DNA of 64,000 nt. Source: Rhodovarius crocodyli. Its GTDB lineage: Bacteria > Pseudomonadota > Alphaproteobacteria > Acetobacterales > Acetobacteraceae. The translations under genes and the position numbers were made by a program. This document shows, piece after piece, positions 44,844-52,473 of the stretch. The notes beneath the pieces are model-generated. The model was not told where the DNA came from. It saw nothing but the letters and a program-made list of their open reading frames with translations, and searched no databases. The stretch lies in the NCBI GenBank assembly GCA_945901085.1, contig CAMDJV010000010.1, positions 1 through 64,000 of the forward strand, written 5' to 3'. Positions within the stretch are counted from its first letter, which is position 1. Each line of letters opens with the position of its first letter.

Positions 44844-45065
44844 TCACGCTGGGATGCAACCCATGGCGCCGCCGCTCTTCTGTGCGCGGGCCATGTTGAG
44901 GCTGGTGGCGACAGCAGCCGCGGCGCTGGCGTAGCGGGCGGTATCAATGCCTTCACCGCCCTCGAGTGCATCATTGCCCGCGCCGGCATCAAGCGTGTCG
45001 TCATCCGCAGTGCCAGACAGCACATTGTTGTTGCCATCACCCAAAATAATCTGACCGATAGCCAT
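44844..45065 (-). pseudogene. Truncated RTX/hemolysin-type calcium-binding protein fragment
   Basis: A 73-residue frame from ATG 45065, with GCAGGAA 6-8 nt upstream. It starts MAIGQIILGDGNNNVLSGTA and continues with DDDTLDAGAGNDALEGGEG, the glycine/aspartate nonapeptide pattern that binds calcium in RTX proteins, then DTARYASAAAAVATSLN, the linker usual between RTX blocks. It stops where the next repeat should begin (GGAMGCIPA). Full RTX proteins have many repeats and a C-terminal type I secretion signal, so this is read as the N-terminal remnant of a larger gene. The start and ribosome site are intact, so a small product may still be made. Confidence 0.7.
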
Positions 45066-45425
45066 GGCGTTGTTCCTGCGTGACCACCCAGAATGCCGTG
45101 TACCCAAGTTAAATGAAAAATCTAATAGCGTTTTGAGCCTCTGTGATAACGAAAGACAATCAATGAATTTGCGGCCCTTGGCGTGTTTCGGGGCGGTTGC
45201 GCGAGCCGGCCGCGAAGCGCAGCGACATTCGTGGCCAAGGCACTGGCTTTCTGTTTTCCCGCATTTTCCGGTCCGCCTTGCGAGGCCGCAAGGCTTGAAA
45301 ATGCTATGAACTGCAAACCGGTTGCCACACCTTATTGAATGTAGCAGCCTAAGGTTCCGTGGTGCGCCATCGGCCCGCCAACCCACCGCCGCCCAGGCCG
45401 GCCCGTTTGACAAGCAGCAATATAG
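45066..45425. other. Divergent spacer between RTX remnant and histidine kinase
   Basis: About 360 nt with no recognisable gene, terminator or repeat. It should hold the promoters of the histidine kinase and of the RTX remnant. Confidence 0.6.
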
Positions 45426-46844
45426 GTGAAGTTTTTGCGCCCGCCCCCTAAAAATCAATTTAATGTGCTACCGACCAGTCGCTTTATGTTTTTAGTTATA
45501 TTTATAGTATTTCCGATATTTGTATTTATTGGCATGTACGGCATAATTTTAGTTGCCGCGTATCTCGGAAATTTTGATAAAATTTTTACGTTGTCCGATA
45601 ATTGGCAATACCCCATAGTAAAAATACTCGGTATACCAATGATTATATTTTTTGTACCCGTGGTGATAATTGTAAATTACATCACATACATTTCTATACT
45701 AAGATTTTTCCAGCGTGAGCGTCGAGAATATTTTGGCAAAGTAGAACTTATTATTGAAAGTCTGCCAGCGAGCCTATTCCTTCGGCAGGTCAACGGCGAT
45801 GGCAGCTCACAATTGATATATCGGGGCGGCCGATATCATGAGGTCTACCGCACCCGCGATGATGATGCTCGTTTCGATGGCGATATTTTTTCCCTCTCGG
45901 TCGGCTATCAAAAAGCTGTTGAAACCTATCTGGCATGCCTCAGGGATGGCGAGACGGTGTTGGAATGGGAGTTCCTGCGCCCCGATAAGCCGAGTTGCTG
46001 GATCCGCTCCTATTTCAAAACGGTGAGCCTTGATGGCAATGGCGGCGGTGAAATTATCGGCTTTGGCCTCAATATTGACCGCGAGCGGGAAGTAGCCCTG
46101 CGCAACGTCCACGCCATTCGCATGAGTTCGCTGGGCGAAATGGCCTCCTCCATCGCGCATGAACTCAAGCAACCGCTACAGACCTTGTCGCTTGCGGCGG
46201 AAATCACGATGATGCAATCGGTCGGCCACCCTGTTCCGGCGATCAATACGCAGTTGGAGACCATCATCAACCAGGCCCGGCGGGCAGCGGATGTCATCGA
46301 GCATTTGCGGCGGTTTTCCCGCGGCGATGTGCCCAATGAGCCACCCCGCCCGGTTGATCTGCGCAAGGCGATCGAAGGCGCATTGGCGCTGGTCGGCGCG
46401 TATCTGCGCGCCTCGGGCATTACCGTGACATTCAATGACAACACGAATATTACCCTGCTGGCGCATGAGATTTCCCTGCAACAGGCCCTCACCAACATCT
46501 TTATCAATGCACGCGACGCCATGCATGATCTGCCGCCGGGCAAAATCCGGCAATTGCGGATCGCCACCCGGCGCCGGGGCGACCAATTGGCCGAAATCAC
46601 CATCAGCGACACCGGAGGCGGCATAGACACCTCGATCTTGCCACGGCTTTTCCAACCCTTCGTGACCACCAAAAGCACGGATGCCGGCACCGGCCTCGGC
46701 TTGTCGATCTGCCACGGCTTGCTCACTGCGATGTCGTTCAAGATCAGCGCCCACAACACCGCAGAGGGCGCGCAATTCACCATCACCGGCCCGGCAGAGC
46801 GGGCCTCGGCCGGGCAAATCCAGTCTCCATCCACCGGGGTTTGA
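45426..46844 (+). CDS. Membrane sensor histidine kinase
   Basis: A two-component kinase of 472 residues. Two membrane helices lie at about 21-47 and 66-92 with a short loop between them, so it probably senses within or near the membrane. A PAS-like region (about 105-215) follows, then HisKA with His245 in SSIAHELKQPLQTLSL, and an intact ATPase: N box NIFINARDAMHD, G1 DTGGGID, F box PFVTTKS, G2 GTGLGLSI. The start is GTG at 45426; an ATG at 45486 would begin at the first helix. The first 300 nt are AT-rich. The likely partners are the regulators at 42253 and 43246, encoded divergently. Confidence 0.92.
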   Translation: MKFLRPPPKNQFNVLPTSRFMFLVIFIVFPIFVFIGMYGIILVAAYLGNFDKIFTLSDNWQYPIVKILGIPMIIFFVPVVIIVNYITYISILRFFQRERREYFGKVELIIESLPASLFLRQVNGDGSSQLIYRGGRYHEVYRTRDDDARFDGDIFSLSVGYQKAVETYLACLRDGETVLEWEFLRPDKPSCWIRSYFKTVSLDGNGGGEIIGFGLNIDREREVALRNVHAIRMSSLGEMASSIAHELKQPLQTLSLAAEITMMQSVGHPVPAINTQLETIINQARRAADVIEHLRRFSRGDVPNEPPRPVDLRKAIEGALALVGAYLRASGITVTFNDNTNITLLAHEISLQQALTNIFINARDAMHDLPPGKIRQLRIATRRRGDQLAEITISDTGGGIDTSILPRLFQPFVTTKSTDAGTGLGLSICHGLLTAMSFKISAHNTAEGAQFTITGPAERASAGQIQSPSTGV

Positions 46845-46931
46845 CACGCCGCCATCCCGCCCGCTGCGCCCCTACCCTTTGTCACTGGGCTGGGGCACAT
46901 CATATTGCTGCCGACCCTAGGAGTATCCCGC

Positions 46932-47948
46932 ATGACCGATCAGGTCCCCGTCACCGTCCTCACCGGCTATCTTGGCGCTGGCAAGACCACGTTGCTCAAT
47001 CGCATCCTCACGGAAAACCATGGCAAGAAATACGCCGTGGTGATCAACGAGTTCGGCGAACTCGGCGTTGATAACGACCTCGTGGTGGATGCCGATGAGG
47101 AAGTCTTTGAGATGAACAATGGGTGCATTTGCTGCACCGTGCGTGGCGACCTGATCCGCATCGTCGCGGGCCTGATGAAGCGGCGGGAGAAATTCGATGG
47201 CATCATCGTCGAAACCACCGGCCTGGCCGACCCGGCCCCGGTGGCGCAGACCTTCTTCGCCGATGAGGATGTGAAGCGCGCCGCCAAGCTCGACAGCATC
47301 GTCACCGTCGTCGATGCCAAGAACCTCGCCGCCCGCCTGGCCGATAGCCGCGAGGCCGAGGAACAGATCGCCTTTGCCGACCTCATCCTGCTCAACAAGA
47401 TGGACCTGGTGAATGCGGAGGAGGCGGCCGAGGTTGAGCGCCGCATCCGCGCCATCAACCCCTGGGCCGAGATTATCCGCAGCACGAAATCCGATGCGCC
47501 GGTTACCAGCGTCATTGGCCGCGACAGTTTCAACCTGGAGAAGATCCTCGAGCGCGAGCCGGATTTCCTCTCGGGCGAGGACAATCACAGCCACGATACC
47601 GAGGTGCTCAGCGTCTCCTTCAAGGTGGAAAACCCGATCGATCCCGAGCGCTTCAACGCCTGGATCACCCAGCTTCTGGCCGCCAAGGGGCAGGATTTGC
47701 TGCGGACCAAGGGCATCCTGGCCTATGCCAATGATGATAGGCGCTTCGCCTTCCAGGCGGTGCATATGCTGGCCGATGGCGACTACATCCGCAAATGGCG
47801 CGATGATGAACCGCGGCATTCGCGCATCGTCTTCATTGGCCGCGACCTGAACCGCCCGCAACTGCGCCGCGGCTTTGAGGCCTGCCAGGTGGGCGCGCCA
47901 TCGAGCAATTACGAGGCAGAGCTGGCCCGCTGGAGCCCGCCTTCGTGA
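46932..47948 (+). CDS. CobW/COG0523-family GTP-dependent metal chaperone
   Basis: A G3E-family GTPase of 338 residues. The start MTDQVPVTVLTGYLGAGKTT at 46932 is preferred to the in-frame ATG at 46905. Walker A is GYLGAGKTT; the metal site CxCC is CICC in NNGCICCTVRG; the Walker B region is VETTGLADP and the base-recognition motif LNKMDL. A short His-containing loop, EDNHSHDTE, precedes the C-terminal CobW_C domain (about 225-330). Such proteins deliver zinc or cobalt to client enzymes; the metal cannot be assigned here. Its stop overlaps the WD40 gene start (GTGA). Confidence 0.92.
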   Translation: MTDQVPVTVLTGYLGAGKTTLLNRILTENHGKKYAVVINEFGELGVDNDLVVDADEEVFEMNNGCICCTVRGDLIRIVAGLMKRREKFDGIIVETTGLADPAPVAQTFFADEDVKRAAKLDSIVTVVDAKNLAARLADSREAEEQIAFADLILLNKMDLVNAEEAAEVERRIRAINPWAEIIRSTKSDAPVTSVIGRDSFNLEKILEREPDFLSGEDNHSHDTEVLSVSFKVENPIDPERFNAWITQLLAAKGQDLLRTKGILAYANDDRRFAFQAVHMLADGDYIRKWRDDEPRHSRIVFIGRDLNRPQLRRGFEACQVGAPSSNYEAELARWSPPS

Positions 47949-48955
47949 GCGAGACGGCAGAGCATGATTTCCTCTTCGCCAGCCGCGGCGATGGGCGGGA
48001 ATTGGGCGCCTATGTGGTGGCGGTGGATTTCTGCCGCGCCAGCGGTGCGGCGGGCTTTGGCCTGGGCGATGGCAGCGTGCATATCGGCCCGGCCTTCACC
48101 GCCCATCAGGCGCATAAGGGCGCGGTGCTGAGCCTTTGCGCCGATGTGACATCCGGCTTCCTCACCGGCGGCGATGACGGCAAGCTGGCCCATACCGGAA
48201 CCGAAAGCACGGTGCTGGCAGATTATGGCAGCCGCTGGGTTGAGCATGTGGCGGCCCATCCTGAGGGCGTGCGCGCGGCCTCGGTTGGCCGGGCGCTGCA
48301 TCTGCTGGATGGCGCGGGGAAGCCGCTGAAATCCCTGGCGCATCCTTCCACCGTCGCCGGCATCGCCATCGACGCCAAGGGCAAGCGGGTGGCGGCGAGC
48401 CATTACAATGGCGCCTCGCTGTGGTTTGTGGGCGCGAAAGAGGACAAGCCCCGCCTGCTGGAATGGAAAGGCAGCCACGCCGCCATCGCCTTCAGCCCCG
48501 ATGGCACCCATGTGGTGACGGCGATGCAGGAGATGTCGCTGCATGGCTGGCGCCTGGCCGATGGCCAGCACATGCGCATGTCGGGCTATCCGGCCAAGAC
48601 GCATTTCCTCTCCTTCACCGCCAAGGGCCGCTGGCTGGCGACCTCGGGGGCGGAGAGTGTTGTACTCTGGCCGTTTTTCGGCGGCGGGCCGATGGGCAAG
48701 GCGCCGAGCGAATTGGCCGGTGGCGATGATGTGATGTGCACCGCCGTCGTCTGCCACCCCCAGCATGAGGTTGTGGCGGCGGGTTTCGGCGATGGGTTGG
48801 TGCTGATCGCCGAAATCGCCTCGGGCAAGGTGGTGCCGGTGGCGCCACCCGGCAAAGGCGGCATTTCCGCCCTGCGCTGGAACGCCAATGGCAACATGCT
48901 CGCCTTTGGCACCGATAAGGGGTTTTGCGGCACTGTGGATTTGGCCAAGCGATGA
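47945..48955 (+). CDS. WD40-repeat protein coupled to the CobW-type GTPase
   Basis: A predicted beta-propeller of 336 residues with weak WD-like repeats (for example VLSLCADVTSGFLTGGDDGK, AIAFSPDGTHVVTAMQEMSL and LRWNANGNMLAFGTDKGF). No signal peptide, so cytoplasmic. The start is GTG at 47945, overlapping the GTPase stop. Downstream it overlaps the aldo/keto reductase start (ATGA). Propellers of this type usually act as protein scaffolds; a role in the metal-chaperone pathway is inferred only from the tight coupling. Confidence 0.85.
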   Translation: MSETAEHDFLFASRGDGRELGAYVVAVDFCRASGAAGFGLGDGSVHIGPAFTAHQAHKGAVLSLCADVTSGFLTGGDDGKLAHTGTESTVLADYGSRWVEHVAAHPEGVRAASVGRALHLLDGAGKPLKSLAHPSTVAGIAIDAKGKRVAASHYNGASLWFVGAKEDKPRLLEWKGSHAAIAFSPDGTHVVTAMQEMSLHGWRLADGQHMRMSGYPAKTHFLSFTAKGRWLATSGAESVVLWPFFGGGPMGKAPSELAGGDDVMCTAVVCHPQHEVVAAGFGDGLVLIAEIASGKVVPVAPPGKGGISALRWNANGNMLAFGTDKGFCGTVDLAKR

Positions 48956-49773
48956 CAATTCTCACCACCTCTCACCTCACCATGCCCGCCATTGGCCTGG
49001 GCACCTGGCCGATGAAGGGCGCGGAATGCGAGGGCGCTATCGAAACCGCGCTGGCCATGGGCTATCGCCATATCGACACCGCCGAGATGTATGGCAATGA
49101 GGTTGAGGTCGGCCGGGCGCTGGCGGCCAACCCGGTGCCGCGTGGCGAGATTTTTCTCACCACCAAGGGCTGGTGGGATAAGCCCGATGGCCCAGCGCTG
49201 CGCGCCGCCTGCGAGGCGAGCCTGGAGCGGCTGAAAACCCCCTATCTTGATCTCTACCTGATCCATTGGCCCTCGCCGCAACTCAACCTGGCCTCGGCCC
49301 TTGAGGGGCTGGCACGGATAAGGGCTGATGGGCTGGCGCGCGCCGTGGGGGTTGCGAATTTTCCGGCAGGGCTGCTGCGCGCGGCGCTGGATTTGAACAT
49401 CGCACCGCTCGCCTGCAACCAGGTGGAGCATCACCCGCTGCTGCCGCAGGCGCCGCTCCTGAAGATGTGCGCGGCCCATGACATGGTGCTGACCTCCTAC
49501 TCGCCGCTGGGCAAGGGTGAGGTGCCGGCGCATCCCGCGCTGGGCCCCATCGCCGCGCGGCTGGGCTGCACGGCGGCGCAGGTCACATTGGCCTGGGCGC
49601 TGGCGCAGGGGCCGGTTTCGGTCATTCCCAAGGCGGCCAGCGCGGCGCGGCAGGCGGAAAATCTGGGCGCGGCCGGTATCACGCTTTCGGCGGCAGATCT
49701 GGCCACGATCAGCGCGATCACCGAGCGCCGCCGCTTCGTCAACCCGGGTTTCGCTCCGGATTGGGCGGCCTGA
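48952..49773 (+). CDS. Aldo/keto reductase
   Basis: An NADPH-dependent TIM-barrel reductase of 273 residues. The catalytic Asp and Tyr lie in HIDTAEMYGNE, the Lys in FLTTKGWW and the His in YLIHWPSP; the cofactor end is VIPKAASAARQAEN. Similar to 2,5-diketo-gluconate reductase and YeaE-like enzymes; the substrate is probably a small aldehyde or dicarbonyl. The ATG at 48952 overlaps the WD40 stop by 4 nt, so it is third in the CobW operon. Confidence 0.93.
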   Translation: MTILTTSHLTMPAIGLGTWPMKGAECEGAIETALAMGYRHIDTAEMYGNEVEVGRALAANPVPRGEIFLTTKGWWDKPDGPALRAACEASLERLKTPYLDLYLIHWPSPQLNLASALEGLARIRADGLARAVGVANFPAGLLRAALDLNIAPLACNQVEHHPLLPQAPLLKMCAAHDMVLTSYSPLGKGEVPAHPALGPIAARLGCTAAQVTLAWALAQGPVSVIPKAASAARQAENLGAAGITLSAADLATISAITERRRFVNPGFAPDWAA

Positions 49774-49830
49774 CACTTGCCCTCCGCCCCCTCTTTGGGC
49801 GATAGGGCGGCTCCACCATGCAGGGATCTT

Positions 49831-50241
49831 ATGATGGCCGAACAGGATGAGGACGAGACGCCGGAACTGGGCATCCCGCTCGAAACCGTCGCCACCATAG
49901 CCGACCTCCTCAATGCGCTTGAGGATGACGACCTCGATGAGGATGACGACCTCGACGAAGAGGATGAGGACGACGCCGAAGACGAGGACGTCAACGAGGA
50001 ACTGGTCGAGGAGTTGGTGAACGAGTTGAGCGAGCCTGAACAGGCCGCCCTGGTGGCCCTGGCCCTGGTTGGCCGCGGTGATCACGAGCCTGAGGAATGG
50101 GCCGAAGCGGTGAAGGCCGCCGCCTTGCGCAACGCCAAATCCGACCCGGCGCAGTATCTTCTGGGCCTTGAAGGCGCGGGCTATCTGCTGGGCGAGGGGC
50201 TGGCGGCGTTTGGCATCTCGCTTGACGAGATTGAACGGTGA
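49831..50241 (+). CDS. DUF3775-family protein with acidic tract
   Basis: A protein of 136 residues starting at one of two adjacent ATG codons (49831 or 49834) after CAGGGATC. The N-terminal half has a run of Asp/Glu (about residues 30-55); the C-terminal half carries the DUF3775 pattern LVALALVGRGDHEPEEWAEA and YLLGEGLAAFGIS. Family function is unknown. It overlaps the next gene by 4 nt (GTGA) and follows the reductase by 57 nt. Confidence 0.8.
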   Translation: MMAEQDEDETPELGIPLETVATIADLLNALEDDDLDEDDDLDEEDEDDAEDEDVNEELVEELVNELSEPEQAALVALALVGRGDHEPEEWAEAVKAAALRNAKSDPAQYLLGLEGAGYLLGEGLAAFGISLDEIER

Positions 50242-50648
50242 GCGGGTTGCGGATGATGCGCCCGCTGGGCGTCAGCCTTCTGCTGCTGGCGGCCTGTGCC
50301 GATGCGCCCCCACCCCCCGCGGTGGTGGGCAGCGTGCCCCCGCCCCCGCCCTCGCGCTTCGATGGCACTTATCGCGGCATGGCCACGCGCAGCTTCGGCA
50401 CGGCCAATGATTGCGGCCGGCCCAGCGGCCAGCTTTACATGATCCTGGCGCAGGGCCGCGCCACGGGCTCGCTGCCCGCAAGTGGCGAGGCGCGCGGCGT
50501 GGTCAGCAGCGATGGCAGCCTGACATTGCGCGCCACGCTTGATGCCACCCAGCGTGCAACGGGCCGCATTTCTGACAGCTTCGAGTTCACCGCCCGCTTC
50601 CAGACCCGCAATTGCGCCTGGGATATCCGGCTCAATCGCGAAGGCTGA
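50238..50648 (+). CDS. Small lipoprotein of unknown function
   Basis: A 136-residue protein with a lipoprotein signal: hydrophobic PLGVSLLLLAAC, lipobox LAAC. A Pro-rich linker (APPPPAVVGSVPPPPPS) follows, then a small beta-rich domain with two cysteines (NDCGRPSG; TRNCAWDI). The start is taken as GTG at 50238, overlapping the upstream stop; ATG codons at 50253 and 50256 are alternatives. No known family is recognised. Confidence 0.75.
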   Translation: MSGLRMMRPLGVSLLLLAACADAPPPPAVVGSVPPPPPSRFDGTYRGMATRSFGTANDCGRPSGQLYMILAQGRATGSLPASGEARGVVSSDGSLTLRATLDATQRATGRISDSFEFTARFQTRNCAWDIRLNREG

Positions 50649-50702
50649 GGGCCGCGCGCCCGGAAGTGCCATAAACCCGCGAAACCTCTCCGAGGAGCAT
50701 CC

Positions 50703-51290
50703 ATGACCGAACTCTCCCCCGCGGCACTCGACCAACTCTTCCGTGAGGCCCGCACCCATAATGCATGGCAGGACCGCCCGGTGACGGATGAGCAGCTGCA
50801 TGCGCTTTACGATGTGCTGAAATTCGGCCCCACCAGCGCCAATTCCAGCCCGGCCCGCTTCATTTTTGTCCGCACGCCGGAGGGTAAGGCCAAGCTGAAG
50901 GGCTCCCTGAGCCCAGGCAATATCGAGAAGACGATGACCGCGCCGGTCACCGTCATCGTCGCCCATGATCCGAAATTCTACGACCTGCTGCCAAAGCTCT
51001 TACCGCATGCCGATGCGAAGAACTGGTTCAGCGGCAATTACTCGCTGGCCGAGCAGACGGCATTTCGCAACGGCACGCTCCAGGGCGGCTATCTGATCAT
51101 GGCGGCGCGGGCGCTGGGCTTGGATACCGGCCCGATGAGCGGCTTCGATTCTGGCAAGGTGGAGGAGGCCTTCATGACCGATAACGGCTGGAAGGCGAAT
51201 CTGCTGATCAATATTGGCTATGGCGACCCTGCCGGCCTCTTCCCCCGCAGCCCGCGCCTGGCGTTTGACGAGGCATGCCGTTTCGCCTGA
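50703..51290 (+). CDS. rutE: RutE-like malonic semialdehyde reductase (nitroreductase family)
   Basis: A flavin-dependent nitroreductase-fold protein of 195 residues. It follows E. coli RutE along its length: [66 protein letters not shown] and [10 protein letters not shown]. RutE reduces malonic semialdehyde to 3-hydroxypropionate in the Rut pyrimidine pathway. The other rut genes are absent, so the role here may be general semialdehyde or enone reduction. A strong hairpin lies after the gene (51313-51342). Confidence 0.9.
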   Translation: MTELSPAALDQLFREARTHNAWQDRPVTDEQLHALYDVLKFGPTSANSSPARFIFVRTPEGKAKLKGSLSPGNIEKTMTAPVTVIVAHDPKFYDLLPKLLPHADAKNWFSGNYSLAEQTAFRNGTLQGGYLIMAARALGLDTGPMSGFDSGKVEEAFMTDNGWKANLLINIGYGDPAGLFPRSPRLAFDEACRFA

Positions 51291-51312
51291 GCCAGGCCCC
51301 GGACAAGAAAAA

Positions 51313-51342
51313 GGGCCGCACCCGCGAGGGGCGGCCCGTTTA
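51313..51342. terminator. Bidirectional intrinsic terminator
   Basis: The stem GGGCCGC/GCGGCCC (51313-51319 with 51331-51337) is flanked by GTTTAT on the plus side and TTTTTCTT on the minus side. It lies between the convergent RutE-like gene and the small membrane protein gene. Confidence 0.75.
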
Positions 51343-51363
51343 TGCCCTGGGTCGCGGATAAGA

Positions 51364-51588
51364 TCAGGTGTTGGAGACGCGCATGGGAGGCGCCACACCA
51401 TGCTCCCGCGCCGATTGGGCGGCGAGCATGACCCGAAGCGCTGCCTGGCGCCGCAGCGCACCAAGCCGCTGCTCCTCCTTCGCCCGACGCTTTTCATCGA
51501 ACCAGACGAGCATCAGCGGCACGACCGCGAGCGCGACCATGAACAGCATCAGAATGCCGGGGGCGATGTGCAGTGGGAGCGCAGGCAT
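51364..51588 (-). CDS. Small single-pass membrane protein
   Basis: A 74-residue protein with one membrane helix (about 10-29, GILMLFMVALAVVPLMLVWF) followed by a basic, amphipathic cytoplasmic helix. No family recognised. It has a terminator behind it and its own spacer in front; GAGAGACC lies just before the ATG. Confidence 0.65.
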   Translation of the reverse strand: MPALPLHIAPGILMLFMVALAVVPLMLVWFDEKRRAKEEQRLGALRRQAALRVMLAAQSAREHGVAPPMRVSNT

Positions 51589-51677
51589 TGGTCTCTCCAG
51601 AATCAGTCAGGCATCGATTCTCGCACCCAACGCCTTGCTTATGCACCGCATCATCTGAACCTTCGCTGAGTGCGGTG

Positions 51678-51693
51678 TTCAGGCGATATTCAG
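51678..51693 (+). promoter_or_regulatory. Putative response-regulator box before the PepSY gene
   Basis: Two TTCAG direct repeats lie 11 nt apart (51678-51682 and 51689-51693), about one helical turn, 16 nt before the PepSY start codon. Tandem half-sites at this spacing are typical targets of OmpR/PhoB-type regulators. Its nearness to the start codon is unusual for activation. Confidence 0.4.
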
Positions 51694-51708
51694 CTTTATG
51701 AGGATGTG

Positions 51709-52035
51709 ATGAACGGCATGCGCCGCCAATTTCTTCTTACCCTGGCTGTTCTGCCGGCCCTGGCGCCGATGGCCCTGGCCCAGGACCGCCGCGACCATGA
51801 GCGCGCCCGCGTGGCGCTGGAGGCGGGCGAAATCCGCCCTCTCGCCGAATTGCTCGGCGATGTGGAGCGGCGGTTTCATGGGCGGGTGATCGAGGCCGAT
51901 CTGGACCGTGATGACGGCCAATGGCTTTATGAATTCAAGATTTTGCCGCCCAATGGAAGGATGTTCGTCATTGAGGTGGATGCGGCGACGGGCGCCTTGC
52001 TGCGCTCCCGCGGGCAGGTGCAGACGCGGCTTTGA
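51709..52035 (+). CDS. Secreted PepSY-domain protein
   Basis: A periplasmic protein of 108 residues. The ATG at 51709 begins a signal peptide (MRRQFLLTLAVLPALAPMAL after a 3-residue lead; cleavage ALA). The mature part is one PepSY domain with VERRFHGRVIEADLDRDDGQ and FVIEVDAATGALLRSRGQ. Such proteins are often targets of and accessories to two-component systems. The stop codon TGA (52033-52035) lies inside a copy of repeat module B. Confidence 0.85.
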   Translation: MNGMRRQFLLTLAVLPALAPMALAQDRRDHERARVALEAGEIRPLAELLGDVERRFHGRVIEADLDRDDGQWLYEFKILPPNGRMFVIEVDAATGALLRSRGQVQTRL

Positions 52036-52073
52036 GCCTATTCCGGTCGCAAAGGCTCTAAGCCTTTGTTTGG
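52033..52073 (+). repeat. Repeat module B, copy 1 (terminator-like; supplies the stop codon)
   Basis: Reads TTTGAGCCTATTCCGGTCGC followed by AAAGGCTCTAAGCCTTTGTT. GAGCCT/AGGCTC form the stem, and the T-rich tail follows. The preceding gene's TGA is the first part of the module. Confidence 0.65.
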
Positions 52074-52114
52074 CGGCGGATGATGTTCGAGCAGGCTGCT
52101 GAAAAGCGCTGATG

Positions 52115-52280
52115 GCGGGGAAAAGAACGAAAGGGCTTGGCCCCTCGCACTCTCCCACCAGGGCCGACATGTATAGAGGCGATTTTCCCGGAGTTTTAAA
52201 TAATTATATCAATATCCTAACGAAGGTGCAGGAAACTAAGTTTCCTGCTGGGGTGCGCGAGGGGCAAAGCCCCTCGATCT
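52115..52280 (-). repeat. Composite palindromic repeat, copy 2 (reversed)
   Basis: On the minus strand the leading arm (52280 to about 52225) matches copy 1 almost base for base: outer hairpin CGAGGGGC/GCCCCTCG, spacer with GCACCCCA, inner hairpin with stem GCAGGAAAC and loop TTA, then CACCTTCG. The core is shortened and AT-rich (about 52190-52220), with a GGGCCGACAT segment shared with copy 3. The trailing arm has GTGGGAGAG and AAGCCCTTTCG. Confidence 0.75.
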
Positions 52281-52292
52281 TGTTCCACACGC

Positions 52293-52349
52293 GCTTAGAG
52301 CCTGTTCCGTTCGCCTCGGCTCACTGCACAGGCTCTAAGCTTTTGTTTG
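52293..52349 (+). repeat. Repeat module B, copy 2 (terminator-like)
   Basis: GCTTAGAGCCTGT (52293-52305) and ACAGGCTCTAAGC (52328-52340) form a perfect 13-bp stem, followed by TTTTGTTTG. It is joined directly to module A. Confidence 0.75.
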
Positions 52350-52360
52350 ACTAGCATCTT

Positions 52361-52392
52361 TATCCGCTCAAACGATTCCGTTTGAGCGGATA
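52361..52392. repeat. Repeat module A, copy 1
   Basis: TATCCGCTCAAACG and CGTTTGAGCGGATA form a perfect 14-bp stem with loop ATTC. AGCATC and ATGCTC flank it. This is the alphaproteobacterial-type intergenic palindrome also present at 60652 and, degenerate, at 55038. Confidence 0.8.
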
Positions 52393-52473
52393 ATGCTCCA
52401 GTGTTTCCGCATCCTGTTAGATGTTCAGGCCCTGAGGGTTCCCCGCCGAGCCGCGCTGCGGCAATAAACGCTG

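Larger units (their letters stand above)
52036..52473. other. Repeat-filled spacer before aroC
   Basis: These 438 nt have no gene. They contain module B copy 1, a composite repeat in reverse orientation (52115-52280), then modules B and A (52293-52392). The aroC promoter probably lies in the last 80 nt. Confidence 0.75.

Noticed and set aside
44503-44859. Minus-strand frame with repeated LCLGG pentapeptides
   Set aside because: The pattern arises from the 15-bp minisatellite and appears in several frames; there is no credible start or ribosome site.
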